DNA from: JARFVT01 sp036677425
Lineage (GTDB): Bacteria > Pseudomonadota > Alphaproteobacteria > UBA8366 > Aestuariispiraceae
Direction: 5' to 3'
NCBI GenBank assembly: GCA_036677425.1
Contig: JARFVT010000013.1
Span: 1,922,001 to 1,986,000, forward strand
DNA: 64,000 nt
Numbering within the stretch: the stretch's first letter is position 1; every line of letters begins with the position of its first letter. A program made the translations under genes and the position numbers. This document shows, in pieces, positions 27,597 to 37,431 of this stretch. The notes beneath the pieces are model-generated. The model saw nothing but the letters and a program-made list of their open reading frames with translations, did not search any database and was not told where the DNA came from.

Positions 27597-29078
27597 TTAA
27601 CCTACGCTACAGCGCATAATGTTTTCTTGATCTGCATCTTGCCGGCTAAAAGACCCGTTCAGCTTACCCCGAGATAAAACCAAAATACGATCAGAAATAC
27701 CTAAAAGTTCAGGCATATCAGATGTCATCAGCAATATACACATGCCTTGGGATTTTAGATCGTTAATTAAGTTGTATATTTCTCTTTTTGCACCGACATC
27801 AACTCCGCGTGTTGGCTCATCTAAAATCAGGATACGAGGTTCTGGAATCAAGGATTTAGCTATTGATACTTTTTGCTGATTGCCACCTGATAATTGTGCA
27901 ACAATGGCATCAATGCCATGCGTCTTGATTGAAAAAGCATTTATATATTTTGATATTTCGCTATATTCTGCTTTTTTATCGATCATGCCAATTGCATTTG
28001 TAAATTGGAAAAGACCAGTCAAAGACATATTTCGTCTTAAACCATGGGCCTGCACTAGACCTTCAAATTTACGGTCCTCAGTCACATAACCAATCCCAGC
28101 ATTAACCCCATCATATGGGGTTTTTATTAAGGTATGCTTGCCATCAAGATGAATGGAGCCGCTAGAAATTGGATTTGCCCCATAGATAGCTTGCGCTAAT
28201 TCTGTCCTGCCTGCCCCAACAAGTCCGCCAAACCCAACAACTTCTCCAGAATAAGCAGAAAAGGAAATATCGCTAATTCCTTGAGCGGAAACATACTTTA
28301 ATTCTAAACATATATCTCCGGGGACATATTTAATATATTGATATTGATCAGAAAGATCTCTTCCGACCATATGGCAGATTAACTCGTCTTCGGTAATATC
28401 ATTTATACGGCCTTGATGAACCATTTCACCATCTCGCAAAATAGCGACTTCATCGCATATCTTAAAAAATTCACCTAAGCGATGGGAAATAAAAACCAGC
28501 CCTTTACCTTGTTTACGCAATTCATCGATAACTTCAAAAAGCACCTTTGTCTCAACTTCAGTCAGCGCATCTGTCGGCTCATCCATAATGATAACTTCGG
28601 CATTCATTGACAAAGCCCTAGCAATCTCAACCATTTGTTGTTGGGCAATACTTAAATCACCAAGGCGAATTTGTGGATCAATATCTTGTTTTAATTTGTT
28701 AAGCCAATGACGGGATTGCTCATTCATTTTCGCCTGTTCAATCTTCCCAAATGAATTTGAAATTTCACGCCCAAGAAATATATTGTCACTCACGCTAAGA
28801 TCGCCCAATAAATTCAGTTCTTGGTGAATAATCGCGATGCCTGCATCAATTGATTGTCGGGCGTTGGAATAATCAACCTCCACCCCTTTAAAACGCATCA
28901 CACCTGAATCGCGTTGATAAATTCCCGCAATGATCTTCATCAAAGTAGATTTTCCTGCACCATTTTCACCAGCAAGAGCAACAACATTCCCAGATTTTAT
29001 GCTAAGGCTAACTTTTTTTAGAACCTGAACGCCAGAAAACCCTTTGTCTACATTACTTAGCTCAAGCAGCACCGCCAT
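27597..29078 (-). CDS. rbsA: ribose ABC transporter ATPase (double ATP-binding cassette)
   Basis: This 493-residue protein carries two ABC domains. The first has GENGAGKST (near residue 38) and LSIAQQQMVEIARAL. The second, degenerate as in all RbsA, has the QLSGGNQQKVSIAKSL signature near residue 395 and LILDEPTRGVDVG. It lies 10 bases after rbsD and 14 before rbsC. The gene is intact, so decay of the operon is partial. Confidence 0.94.
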   Translation of the reverse strand: MAVLLELSNVDKGFSGVQVLKKVSLSIKSGNVVALAGENGAGKSTLMKIIAGIYQRDSGVMRFKGVEVDYSNARQSIDAGIAIIHQELNLLGDLSVSDNIFLGREISNSFGKIEQAKMNEQSRHWLNKLKQDIDPQIRLGDLSIAQQQMVEIARALSMNAEVIIMDEPTDALTEVETKVLFEVIDELRKQGKGLVFISHRLGEFFKICDEVAILRDGEMVHQGRINDITEDELICHMVGRDLSDQYQYIKYVPGDICLELKYVSAQGISDISFSAYSGEVVGFGGLVGAGRTELAQAIYGANPISSGSIHLDGKHTLIKTPYDGVNAGIGYVTEDRKFEGLVQAHGLRRNMSLTGLFQFTNAIGMIDKKAEYSEISKYINAFSIKTHGIDAIVAQLSGGNQQKVSIAKSLIPEPRILILDEPTRGVDVGAKREIYNLINDLKSQGMCILLMTSDMPELLGISDRILVLSRGKLNGSFSRQDADQENIMRCSVG

Positions 29079-29088
29079 AAATCTACCC

Positions 29089-29508
29089 CTAAAATTCTAC
29101 GCCAGAATAAAGCAAAATATTTGCATAGGGCGTGCATTCACCGGTGCGGATGACAGCCTTGCTATGTATATTCATTGCTTTAAATTTTTCATGTGAAACA
29201 TAGTCAATTTTTATTTCGTTACCCTGGTTTTTTGATAAATTTCTCACCCCATTGATAATACGAGTGTGGAAATCAAGATTAGTGTCTTGAAGTTCGCTGG
29301 CTAGAACCACACGCTCCACGAATAATTCTGAACAAACCGCATTTAAAGTATCAATAAAATTAGGAAATCCCTTTGTAATTGCTAAATCAATCCGCTCCAC
29401 TCCATCAGGAATAGGCAATCCAGCATCTGCAACAGCAAGGATATCCCCATGCCCTACAAGTGCAATAACCTTTGAAATAGAACTATTTAACAATATAGCT
29501 TTTTTCAT
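29089..29508 (-). CDS. rbsD: D-ribose pyranase
   Basis: This 139-residue protein converts beta-pyranose to furanose ribose. It has the RbsD blocks LNSSISKVIALVGHGD (with the active-site His), VADAGLPIP and a C-terminal RTGECTPYANILLYSGV. It is the promoter-proximal gene of the rbs operon. No ribokinase gene is present in this cluster. Confidence 0.93.
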   Translation of the reverse strand: MKKAILLNSSISKVIALVGHGDILAVADAGLPIPDGVERIDLAITKGFPNFIDTLNAVCSELFVERVVLASELQDTNLDFHTRIINGVRNLSKNQGNEIKIDYVSHEKFKAMNIHSKAVIRTGECTPYANILLYSGVEF

Positions 29509-29552
29509 TTAACCTCCAAAGACTATCTATATTCTCTCACATATAACATAAA

Positions 29553-29576
29553 GCAAACGTTTGCGCAAACGTTTGC
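29553..29576. promoter_or_regulatory. two abutting LacI-type operators upstream of rbsD
   Basis: GCAAACGTTTGC occurs twice in direct succession (29553-29564 and 29565-29576). Each copy is a perfect 12-base palindrome centred on CG, typical of LacI-family operators, and AAA/TTT flanks extend the symmetry. They lie 45-70 bases before rbsD, so RbsR binding here should control the operon. Confidence 0.85.
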
Positions 29577-29836
29577 TTTATGATGGATTTATAATTCAAA
29601 GTTACACTAGCATCAAAATATCATAACTATCTTTGACTTTAATATTAATAAAGTTCCATATTACACTATATATTGGCAATTATTGTAGCAAGCTGGGCAA
29701 AATATTGACCCACAATAGATTTCTTAGCAGTGGAACAATAGGTTACATTTAAGAAATAATTGTTAAATTATAGATTGGAGGATTAATGGCAAATATTCCT
29801 GATATGGAAGCATTCAATAATTTTATGGCTGAGAAT

Positions 29837-29974
29837 AACCGTTGAGCGGGGCAATATTCAGCTCTGTCGTCGTCGAAAAAACTTGAAAATCAGACGGTTT
29901 ACCACGCCTTTTCTCCTATATATAGCAAGAATATTACCGCCGCAGAATGGATTAAATTAATGGGTCCTGAACCT
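29837..29974 (+). mobile_element. partial MITE-like element, right half only
   Basis: This stretch aligns with the right half of the complete copies at 32037 and 55733 (shared AGCGGGGCAAT, GTCGTCGAAAAAACTTGAAAA-type core and the end GGTCCTGA-ACCT). The left half is absent. The terminal repeat has drifted (GGTCCTGAACCT instead of GGTCCTGACCCT). Homology starts just after the inner hairpin arm of the full copies, so the right half may move or persist alone. It introduces a TGA into the host gene. Confidence 0.8.
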
Positions 29975-32036
29975 AGGCAATGATATAGTTGAAAGGAAAT
30001 TCATAGCAGGAAAAATCAAGGGTAAAGATCAATTGCCTCAAAGAGTTATTTTTACAAAAGAAGATTTCAATGCGCTAAATATCCTGCAATCAGATATTAT
30101 TCCTTTTTTATCACAAATATCTGATTTTAAAAAAATAAAGACGCAAGAACTTGGCGCAACCAGCCTAGAATTTGCCCCTTTAGTTCAAATTTCAGCAACC
30201 GAATTTGTTTTTGCTTTGCCGTCTGCTGTTTCATTTTGCGCCCGTAATATGATTATAAAATTTATCCAAAAACATGATATGGAAAATAAATTTGACGATG
30301 TCTATTCAGCTATTCTTTCTAAAATAATTTCAAACACACCAATATTAGGGGCGCTTAATAATGCACCAATGGTTTGGCATAGCCATAATGATATAAAATA
30401 TGCATCTTTAATGGTAGAAATCGACGAGGGCTTTTCAATTATACTACACGCATTTCTGCCTTCGATAAAAAAACATCGCGATGGTGGATTTAAGTCTTTG
30501 ATTGAAGATGACGGCTCGATTGCCAAGCAACTAAAATATAACTTAGATCAAGACATTGAAAAAATATACAAAAGAAACCCCAAGCATAAAGGCGGTCTCG
30601 CCCTGATGATCGGCTGTGGATGGGGCATGGGCTATGGGGTTCAAAAATTTGAATTTAAGCATCAAGGATGGATGCGCGAAACAATACCACTGCCCGATCT
30701 TATTCGCATCAGTTGGCTGGATTATATGAGCCCTGAATATTTCATAAGAATTCAAAATGCCATTAAAGCCGCAAAAAATGCAGGCTTAAGTCTTTTTAAT
30801 TTTAATGGGATATTGAATATTATAGCATGGGTACGAGAGAATGATGGCCATATTATACCCCATGATTTATTCCTTGGCGGCGCATCATCTGAATTTCAAC
30901 AGAATAGATTAATGATTACGCAAAATTCACTTCGAAAGTTAAGAGGAGAGGCAGATTTAAGTATAGATCGCCATAGGATAATGGATCATAAGGGCATATG
31001 GCATGTGGTTCAGAGTTTTAAAAATAATACCCAAGAATATGCGGATGGAAGCCATAATCTTTATTTTTCAATTGATAATATTGCCAAAAATAAACCTACA
31101 GTAATATTTGACGCTGGGGCTTTTGTTTGGTTATCCATAAGCACACCAAATATGAAAGAATATTCAACCATTAATGCGCTATTGAAAATGCTACATATGT
31201 GGCTACCGAGAGTTATTTTAACATTAAAAAATAATGGTATTTTTAATGTGGCTGCTTCTCCATGCATGTTACAGATGTTATTTGAAGAAAATGACGAATT
31301 TGAAATTATGCAAGATCTACCATCGGCAGAAAAATTATTGGGTCTAGTCATGGTTAGCCGATCAACAGTTCCAAGTGAATATGTCATCGCAATGGAAAAG
31401 GGATTTATGAGCGGTTTTCAACATGCGAATAATCATGCGGAACGTGCAATCGTCCATGGCATGTTGAAGGCGATTATTATACATCATGATTATGACATTA
31501 AAAAATCAAAGCTTTTAAAATTGGTCGATAAAGTTGTGAAAAATAATGACGCAAGATCATTTCATGTAATGCAAAGAGATAGTTTTTTGCAATATATATG
31601 TGATCAGTTACCAAATAAACTAGTTAAGCTTAACGAAATTGACTATGCGATGGTTAAGATAGGCTTGGGGTTAACAAAAAAATCCATTTTAAATGTAAAT
31701 CATTATTCAGGTAAAAATGAATGTGTCATTTTCATAAATTCGGTTGTTTCAAAAACACTTGATAAATTAAAAAATGAATTGCGTGGATATAACCGTTTAA
31801 AAGCAATATTAAAAATTTACCTTAATATTGAAAGATCAAACGCCGAAGACGATGCTTGGCGACAAGCTTCATCTGCGGTATTAGGCCTTCACGGGGATGG
31901 CCCTGAAGGCTTGGGTCTATATATCAAAAATAGCTCTGAATATTATGCTGTGAATGTAACAAGCCGAATATTAACAGAAATTTGCATATGTGAAAGCCCG
32001 CTTGATGGCGGTGAAAATATATCAAATATGGAGCTT

Positions 32037-32304
32037 AGGGTCAGGACCTATTAATTTGATACAATTCTGTTTGTCAGTAAGCTTGTAGATACAAAAAAAC
32101 AAGCGCAAGGACATGCTGGCATATTTGAGCATTGTTTTTGTGAGTAAATGCAAGTTTACTGATAAACCCGCTGGGCGGGGTAATATGTAAGCTCTGGCGT
32201 TGTCGAAAAAACTTGAAAACCAGACGGTTTGCTGCGTCTTTTCTCCTATCCATAGCAAGAATATTACCTCCGCAGAACGGATTAAATTAATAGGTCCTGA
32301 CCCT
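32037..32304 (+). mobile_element. complete 268-base MITE-like element
   Basis: The element starts AGGGTCAGGACCTATTAATT and ends with its reverse complement, giving terminal inverted repeats of about 24 bases with one mismatch. It encodes no protein. An inner inverted repeat (CAGTAAGCTTG and CAAGTTTACTG) lies in its left half. No target duplication is evident: its removal rejoins the host gene in frame without extra bases. The transposase that would move it is not in the window. Confidence 0.85.
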
Positions 32305-33468
32305 GGCAAATTAATGGCAACAGCTTTAATTATTTATAATCTTGGCGGATTATCTGATGCAATCAAATATAACGCGATTCCAGCAAATATTAAGGTTTCC
32401 CAATATGGCGATATTTCATCTAAAGACGATCTAGGGGAGTTTGTCGTGCAGCCGATGTTGCGCGGGATAATTGGGAAAGCTTACCAAAATATTGCCTCTC
32501 AGCAGGAGAAAAAATATTCACCAACAGAAATTGTTGCAACTGCCAAAGATTCATTTGACCCTGTTTTTTGGGATATTTGGAATGAAGAAATGGGTTTTAA
32601 TATTGACAAAGGACGAAGCATTATTGCTCAATTGGAGGCTTATGGAATTAACAATGAAGAACCAATATATTATATTAAAAAATCAGAATTACTGAAAATT
32701 ATATCTGTTGATAATATATCTATTAAAATAGCAGAAAGTTTTTTTGATAGATTCACATTGCTTAGCAGAGAAAAATGGGACGAACCGCTGGAAGGCTATG
32801 CAGCCAAGGAGATTTACCCTTGGCGATTAGGTCGAAGATTATCGATTATTTCTAAGCCAATTTTGCAAATTGATGAAAAAACCGATCCAACGATTATTAT
32901 TGCCCCTAATTCTATTGCGCAAGGATTTCGTTATTTAGTCGAATTCACATATACTGGTCGGTTAGCTCAAGATTTCTACAAAACCAAAAGAATGCGTAAT
33001 CAATGGTGGGGAAATGTCAGCGAAGGCCATAGTTTCACAAAATATGTCGCCCAACAATTAACGGCTAACGGTTGGCAAGTAAGAATTGAGCTTGAGCTGA
33101 CAGAAATACTGAATATCAAATTAGATAAAAATTATGGTGATATTGATATCTTGGCATGGCGCATGGATAGCCCAAAGGTTTGGGTAATTGAATGTAAAGA
33201 TTTATCCCCTGCCCGAAATTATCCAGAAATTGCGCGGCTGCTTTCAGAATATCAAGGGCAAAATAAAGAAAATGGCAAGCCAGACAAATTGAAACGTCAT
33301 TTAGATAGATACCAGCTGTTAGAGGGGCAAAAAGATAAGCTCGCTGCATTTTGTAAGCTAAAATCTATAAAAACCCGTTCAGCCTTGATTTGTAAGGGCT
33401 TAGTGCCGATGCAATTTAAAAAAATAGAAGCTTTAGATGACAGCTATGTCGGCGATATTAAAGAATTT

Positions 33469-34917
33469 TTATAAATTATCTCTTTTTACAGCCTTTGGTC
33501 TATTTGATTTGGCAATTTTACTTAATGCATCAAAAACTGGTTGAAATGATGGTCGTTTAATATATCGACCCACGCCTTTAATTGCCCTTAATTGACCTTC
33601 TTTATAGGTGATATTGCCTTGGCTTATGGTATTTGATGGAATGCCTTTAACTTCCATGCCTTCAAATATGTTGAAATCAATGCGTTGATGATGGGTTTTT
33701 GCCGAAATTATTCTAGTGCCAGCAGGATCCCAAACGACTAAATCTGCATCTGCACCCACAGATACAGAGCCTTTGCGTGGATATATATTAAATATTTTTG
33801 CGGCATTTGTCGATGTTATTGCGACAAATTCACTTGGTGTCATACGACCAGTGTTAACGCCATGCGTCCATAAAACTGCTAAACGATCTTCGACACCAGC
33901 TGTACCATTGGGAATTTTTGTAAAATCATCTTTACCAGCGGCTTTTTGATCGGCACAAAAACAACAATGATCGGTGGCCGTTGTTTGTAAATTTCCAGAT
34001 TGCAAGCCTTGCCACAGGGCTTCTTGATGACCTTTAGGGCGAAATGGCGGCGACATAACATGGGCGGCGGCATTGTCGAAATCTGGATGTTGATAAACGC
34101 TATCATCTAATAATAAATGGCCTGCCAATGCTTCGCCATATACACGGTGGCCCGCACTCCTTGCACGGGTGATTTCATCTAAGGCATCTTTGGTTGAAAC
34201 ATGCACCAGATAAATAGGCACGCCAATAACTTCGGCTAAACGAATAGCACGATTAGCGGCCTCCCCCTCCGCAGCGGGTGGCCTAGATAATGGGTGGGCT
34301 TCAGGGCCAGTCATGCCTTCCGCCATCAATTTTTTTTGTAATTGAAAAACCAGCTCGCCATTTTCCGCGTGGCAAGTGGGGATCGCGCCAAGCTCTAATG
34401 ATCGGCTGAAACTGTTATATAATATTTCATCATCGGCCATGATCGCGCCTTTATAGGCCATGAAATGTTTGAAACTGTTAACGCCATGGTTTTTTACCAA
34501 TTCTTCCATATCGGCTTTGACGCTTTCATCCCACCATGTAATCGCCACATGAAAAGAATAATCACAAGTGGATTTTTTGGCCCATTCTCGCCATGTTTCA
34601 TATGCTTCCATGATGCGTTGTTGTGGGTTGGGGATAACAAAATCAATGATCATTGTTGTGCCACCAGCCATTGCCGCAGCCGTGCCTGTTTCAAAATCCT
34701 CCGATGATATTGTACCCATAAAAGGCAGCTGCATATGGGTATGTGGATCGATACCACCCGGCATTATATACTGCCCTGAGGCATCAATTATTTCAGTTTT
34801 TGAAGGCACATCAAGATCTAGGCCAATGGCCCTAATTATGCCATCTTTGCAAAAAACATCGGCACGGGTCATATTATCTGCGGTAACTACTATTCCGCCT
34901 TTAATCAATAGGGACAT
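33469..34917 (-). CDS. hydA: dihydropyrimidinase (D-hydantoinase)
   Basis: This 482-residue zinc amidohydrolase opens the ring of dihydrouracil and dihydrothymine. The metal-binding DPHTHMQLPF (near residue 57), the carboxylated-Lys region SFKHFMAYKG (near 150), CHAENGE, YLVHVSTKDA and TDHCC mark the active site. It follows the NCS1 permease on the same strand and belongs functionally with preTA and the amidohydrolase downstream. Its 3' end overlaps the nuclease-like gene by 6 bases on the opposite strand. Confidence 0.95.
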   Translation of the reverse strand: MSLLIKGGIVVTADNMTRADVFCKDGIIRAIGLDLDVPSKTEIIDASGQYIMPGGIDPHTHMQLPFMGTISSEDFETGTAAAMAGGTTMIIDFVIPNPQQRIMEAYETWREWAKKSTCDYSFHVAITWWDESVKADMEELVKNHGVNSFKHFMAYKGAIMADDEILYNSFSRSLELGAIPTCHAENGELVFQLQKKLMAEGMTGPEAHPLSRPPAAEGEAANRAIRLAEVIGVPIYLVHVSTKDALDEITRARSAGHRVYGEALAGHLLLDDSVYQHPDFDNAAAHVMSPPFRPKGHQEALWQGLQSGNLQTTATDHCCFCADQKAAGKDDFTKIPNGTAGVEDRLAVLWTHGVNTGRMTPSEFVAITSTNAAKIFNIYPRKGSVSVGADADLVVWDPAGTRIISAKTHHQRIDFNIFEGMEVKGIPSNTISQGNITYKEGQLRAIKGVGRYIKRPSFQPVFDALSKIAKSNRPKAVKRDNL

Positions 34918-34950
34918 ATTTTCCTCCTAATAAATAGAATCTAAAAATAA

Positions 34951-34985
34951 GGGCTGCTGTCATATAAATATTAATAACAGCAACC
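34951..34985. terminator. hairpin between the NCS1 permease and hydA
   Basis: GGGCTGCTGT (34951-34960) pairs with AACAGCAACCC (34975-34985) with one bulge. It lies between the permease stop and the hydA start on the minus strand and probably tunes relative expression of the two. Confidence 0.5.
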
Positions 34986-34994
34986 CAAAATTAA

Positions 34995-36467
34995 TTATTT
35001 TTTCATTAAAGATGCAACTATTAGATAAGCAGTGCCAGCAACGAATAGCCCGACGAACCATGCGTAAGTATATATCATTGCAAAAAATCCGCCAACCCCA
35101 TCGATCAAACCAACGCCTGCCAAAAACCCTGGAAGATTTGGTAAAATGCCGATGATTAAAGCAAGAATCCCTGCCCAATTCCAACCATTACGCCCAGAAT
35201 AGATGCCATCGCTTTTAAATAATTCAACCACATCAAGTTGGCGTTTGCGAAGAATATAATAATCCGCCAACATAATACCAGCAATGGGGCCTAATAATGC
35301 CGAATATGCAATTAACCAGCCAATAATATGGTTAATTAATATCCATGGAAACATAACTAAACCAATGCCAGCCGTTATGTAACCACCTTTTTTTAATGAA
35401 ATTTTAGATGGTGATAAATTGGAAAACCCATGCGCGGGGGCAATCACATTGGCGGCTAAATTGGTTGTCAATGTGGCTATTATTAATGCGACAAGTGCAA
35501 TAATTATTGTAAAACCACCCATTTTTTCAGAAAGTGCAATTGGGTCCCAAATTGGTTCGCCAAATATAACCACGGTGGCAGATGTTACCGCCGCCGCGAT
35601 GAAGGCAAATAAGGCCATGGGAATTGGTAACCCGATGGCTTGACCTAAAAGCTGGTCTTTTTGTGTTTTTGCATAACGGGTAAAATCAGGAATATTTAAA
35701 GCAAGCGTTGCCCAGAAACCAACCATGCCCGTAAGACTTGGCCAAAACACCGCCCAAAACTGTCCTTCTTTCGGTTGCCCAATGTCAAATTGACTAGGGG
35801 TTGATAACATTTGACCAAAGCTGCCTGCTTTCATATATGCCCATGCAAGCAATGCAAAACCCATTAAAAGTAAAAATGGCGCAGCATATATTTCAAGCCA
35901 ACGGATAGATTCAGTGCCATGTTTAATAAACCAAATATGCAGCCCCCAAAAAGCAATGAAACAAATAAATTGTGATAAATTAATGCCAAGAATTGGTAAT
36001 GGCTCTGCTGCTAATGCGCCACCCAATATAGTATTTAAGATGACATAAATAGCAAAACCACCAACCCATGTTTGAATGCCAAACCACCCGCAAGCAACAA
36101 TTCCACGGGCAACTGCTGGTATTTTTGCACCGACATGACCAAAAGATGACCGCAAAAGAACGGGAAATGGGATGCCATATTTTGCGCCCGCATGACCAAT
36201 GAGTACCATCGGTATCAAGACAATAATATTGGCTAGTAATATGGTGCTTACAGCCTCTATCCAAGACATTCCTGCGCCAATTAAATAAGATGCAAGCATA
36301 TAAGTAGGCACGCATACAACCATTCCAACCCAAAGTGCGGCAATTGCTTTCCAATCCCAAGTTCGATTGGCAGCGGTTGTTGGTGTTTGATCCTCATTCC
36401 ATAAATTTGGATCGATACCTTCCGTTTGCGCTGTAACTGTTATATTGTTTATCGTTGTATCATCCAC
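34995..36467 (-). CDS. NCS1-family nucleobase/hydantoin permease
   Basis: This 490-residue protein has about 12 membrane segments. The NCS1 blocks GHAGAKYGIPFPVLLRSSFG (near residue 90), WFGIQTWVGG (near 138) and NIPDFTRYAKTQKDQ are clear. It sits immediately before hydA, so uracil, dihydropyrimidines or hydantoins are the likely substrates. It is divergent from the TetR/RutR-like gene, with a RutR-like box between them. Confidence 0.92.
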   Translation of the reverse strand: MDDTTINNITVTAQTEGIDPNLWNEDQTPTTAANRTWDWKAIAALWVGMVVCVPTYMLASYLIGAGMSWIEAVSTILLANIIVLIPMVLIGHAGAKYGIPFPVLLRSSFGHVGAKIPAVARGIVACGWFGIQTWVGGFAIYVILNTILGGALAAEPLPILGINLSQFICFIAFWGLHIWFIKHGTESIRWLEIYAAPFLLLMGFALLAWAYMKAGSFGQMLSTPSQFDIGQPKEGQFWAVFWPSLTGMVGFWATLALNIPDFTRYAKTQKDQLLGQAIGLPIPMALFAFIAAAVTSATVVIFGEPIWDPIALSEKMGGFTIIIALVALIIATLTTNLAANVIAPAHGFSNLSPSKISLKKGGYITAGIGLVMFPWILINHIIGWLIAYSALLGPIAGIMLADYYILRKRQLDVVELFKSDGIYSGRNGWNWAGILALIIGILPNLPGFLAGVGLIDGVGGFFAMIYTYAWFVGLFVAGTAYLIVASLMKK

Positions 36468-36647
36468 TTTAAATACTCCAAAATATGCTAAATAAATATA
36501 TGTAAAAATTTTTCATTATTTTTTATTTGGCTAAACTGTATAAGCTGCCTAATCATACATGTTGATTTAATAATTTACTTTTGCTGAATATTTGTTATTA
36601 AATGCAAGCTATATTCAGTCAGTATATTGATTTGATAATATAATAAT

Positions 36648-36663
36648 TCAACCAAATGGTCAA
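36648..36663. promoter_or_regulatory. RutR-like operator between permease and regulator genes
   Basis: TCAACCAaaTGGTCAA matches the RutR consensus as I recall it (TTGACCAnnTGGTCAA) at 12 of the 14 fixed positions, with a perfect right half. It lies 30 bases before the regulator start and within the divergent promoter region of the NCS1-hydA operon. Confidence 0.7.
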
Positions 36664-36692
36664 GAAAAATCAAAATAAGCATTGGAAGAGAA

Positions 36693-37349
36693 ATGCCGCT
36701 TAATAAAAATAAAATTGCACATAAAGCTAGTATTCGTAAAAAAAATGAGAGATTGATTCTCAACGCAGCAGAGGTTATTTTTGCGGCGCAAGGATTTAAA
36801 GGAACGACTATCAGTAAGGTTGCCCAACAAGCGAAAATTCCAAAGGCAAATATCTATTATTATTTCCCAACAAAGGATATTTTATATAGTCATGTAATCG
36901 AAGATATATGCGATTTTTGGTTGCAATCAGATGATTTTTTTGATGATTTAAATAGCCCTGCGGAAATATTAACCAGATATATAAATGCCAAAATGGATTT
37001 TTCGAGAAGCCGACCATTAGGATCACGTATTTGGGCTAATGAAATGATTAGGGGGGCGCAATATACCAAAGATTATGTCAATAAAAATGTTAAAAATTGG
37101 CTAGATGATCGTATTAAAATTATACAGCGATGGGTCGATAATGGTGATATTGACCCGATAGATCCGCGCACACTTATATATATGATATGGGCGACAACTC
37201 AACATTATGCTGATTTTGGTATGCAAATAAAAATTCTTAATGGCAATAAACAACTTAGCGATAAGCAATTTGAGACTGCCAAAAAGAATATTGTCACGAT
37301 TATTTTAAAAGGTATTGGTGCTTCAAATAATTTAAAGATAGCAAGTTAA
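36693..37349 (+). CDS. rutR: RutR-like TetR-family regulator
   Basis: This 218-residue protein has a TetR DNA-binding N-terminus (ILNAAEVIFAAQGFKGTTISKVAQQAKIPKANIYYYFPTKD pattern, residues 23-63). The C-terminal ligand domain has the RutR-type block SRPLGSRIWANEMIRGA. RutR responds to uracil or thymine. It lies among pyrimidine-degradation genes with two matching boxes (36648 and 41435). Its 3' end converges on the amidohydrolase gene. Confidence 0.88.
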   Translation: MPLNKNKIAHKASIRKKNERLILNAAEVIFAAQGFKGTTISKVAQQAKIPKANIYYYFPTKDILYSHVIEDICDFWLQSDDFFDDLNSPAEILTRYINAKMDFSRSRPLGSRIWANEMIRGAQYTKDYVNKNVKNWLDDRIKIIQRWVDNGDIDPIDPRTLIYMIWATTQHYADFGMQIKILNGNKQLSDKQFETAKKNIVTIILKGIGASNNLKIAS

Positions 37350-37364
37350 AATCGCCCCCACAGA

Positions 37365-37407
37365 GCCGATTATAACAATGGCCGATTATAATAAGAGCCG
37401 ATTATAA
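37365..37407. repeat. three short direct repeats
   Basis: GCCGATTATAA occurs three times at a 16-base spacing (starting 37365, 37381 and 37397) in the convergent gap between the RutR-like gene and the amidohydrolase gene. Slippage-prone filler is the simplest explanation. Confidence 0.8.
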
Positions 37408-37431
37408 TATATAATTTTATATTTTAATATA

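Larger units (their letters stand above)
29786..33474 (+). pseudogene. large protein with C-terminal PD-(D/E)XK nuclease-like domain, split by mobile elements
   Basis: A start with an excellent ribosome site (GGAGG before ATG 29786) gives MANIPDMEAFNNFMAEN and then runs into a partial mobile element. The frame resumes at 29976 and runs to 32036, where a second, full element begins, and resumes again at 32305-33474. Removing exactly 32037-32304 restores the frame with no lost codon (EL then GKLMATALI). The rebuilt protein is about 1,090 residues. The last 150 contain GDIDILAW, then VIECK, the PD-(D/E)XK nuclease pattern, preceded by a helix with HSFTKYVAQQL. The first 900 residues match nothing I recognise. 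A defence or DNA-processing role is inference. Confidence 0.8.

Noticed and set aside
32022..32309. A 95-residue minus-strand frame across the mobile element, with a similar one at 55631-55945
   Set aside because: Both are read from the terminal and inner repeats of the non-coding element. The shared peptide comes from the repeat, not from protein conservation.
33716..33949. Antisense frames inside hydA, the NCS1 permease, preA and similar genes
   Set aside because: They lie opposite strong coding sequences and show shadow composition; none has its own ribosome site or motif.
37365..37407. A CRISPR array suspected from three spaced repeats
   Set aside because: The repeats are 11 bases with 5-base spacers, far too short, and no cas gene is present.
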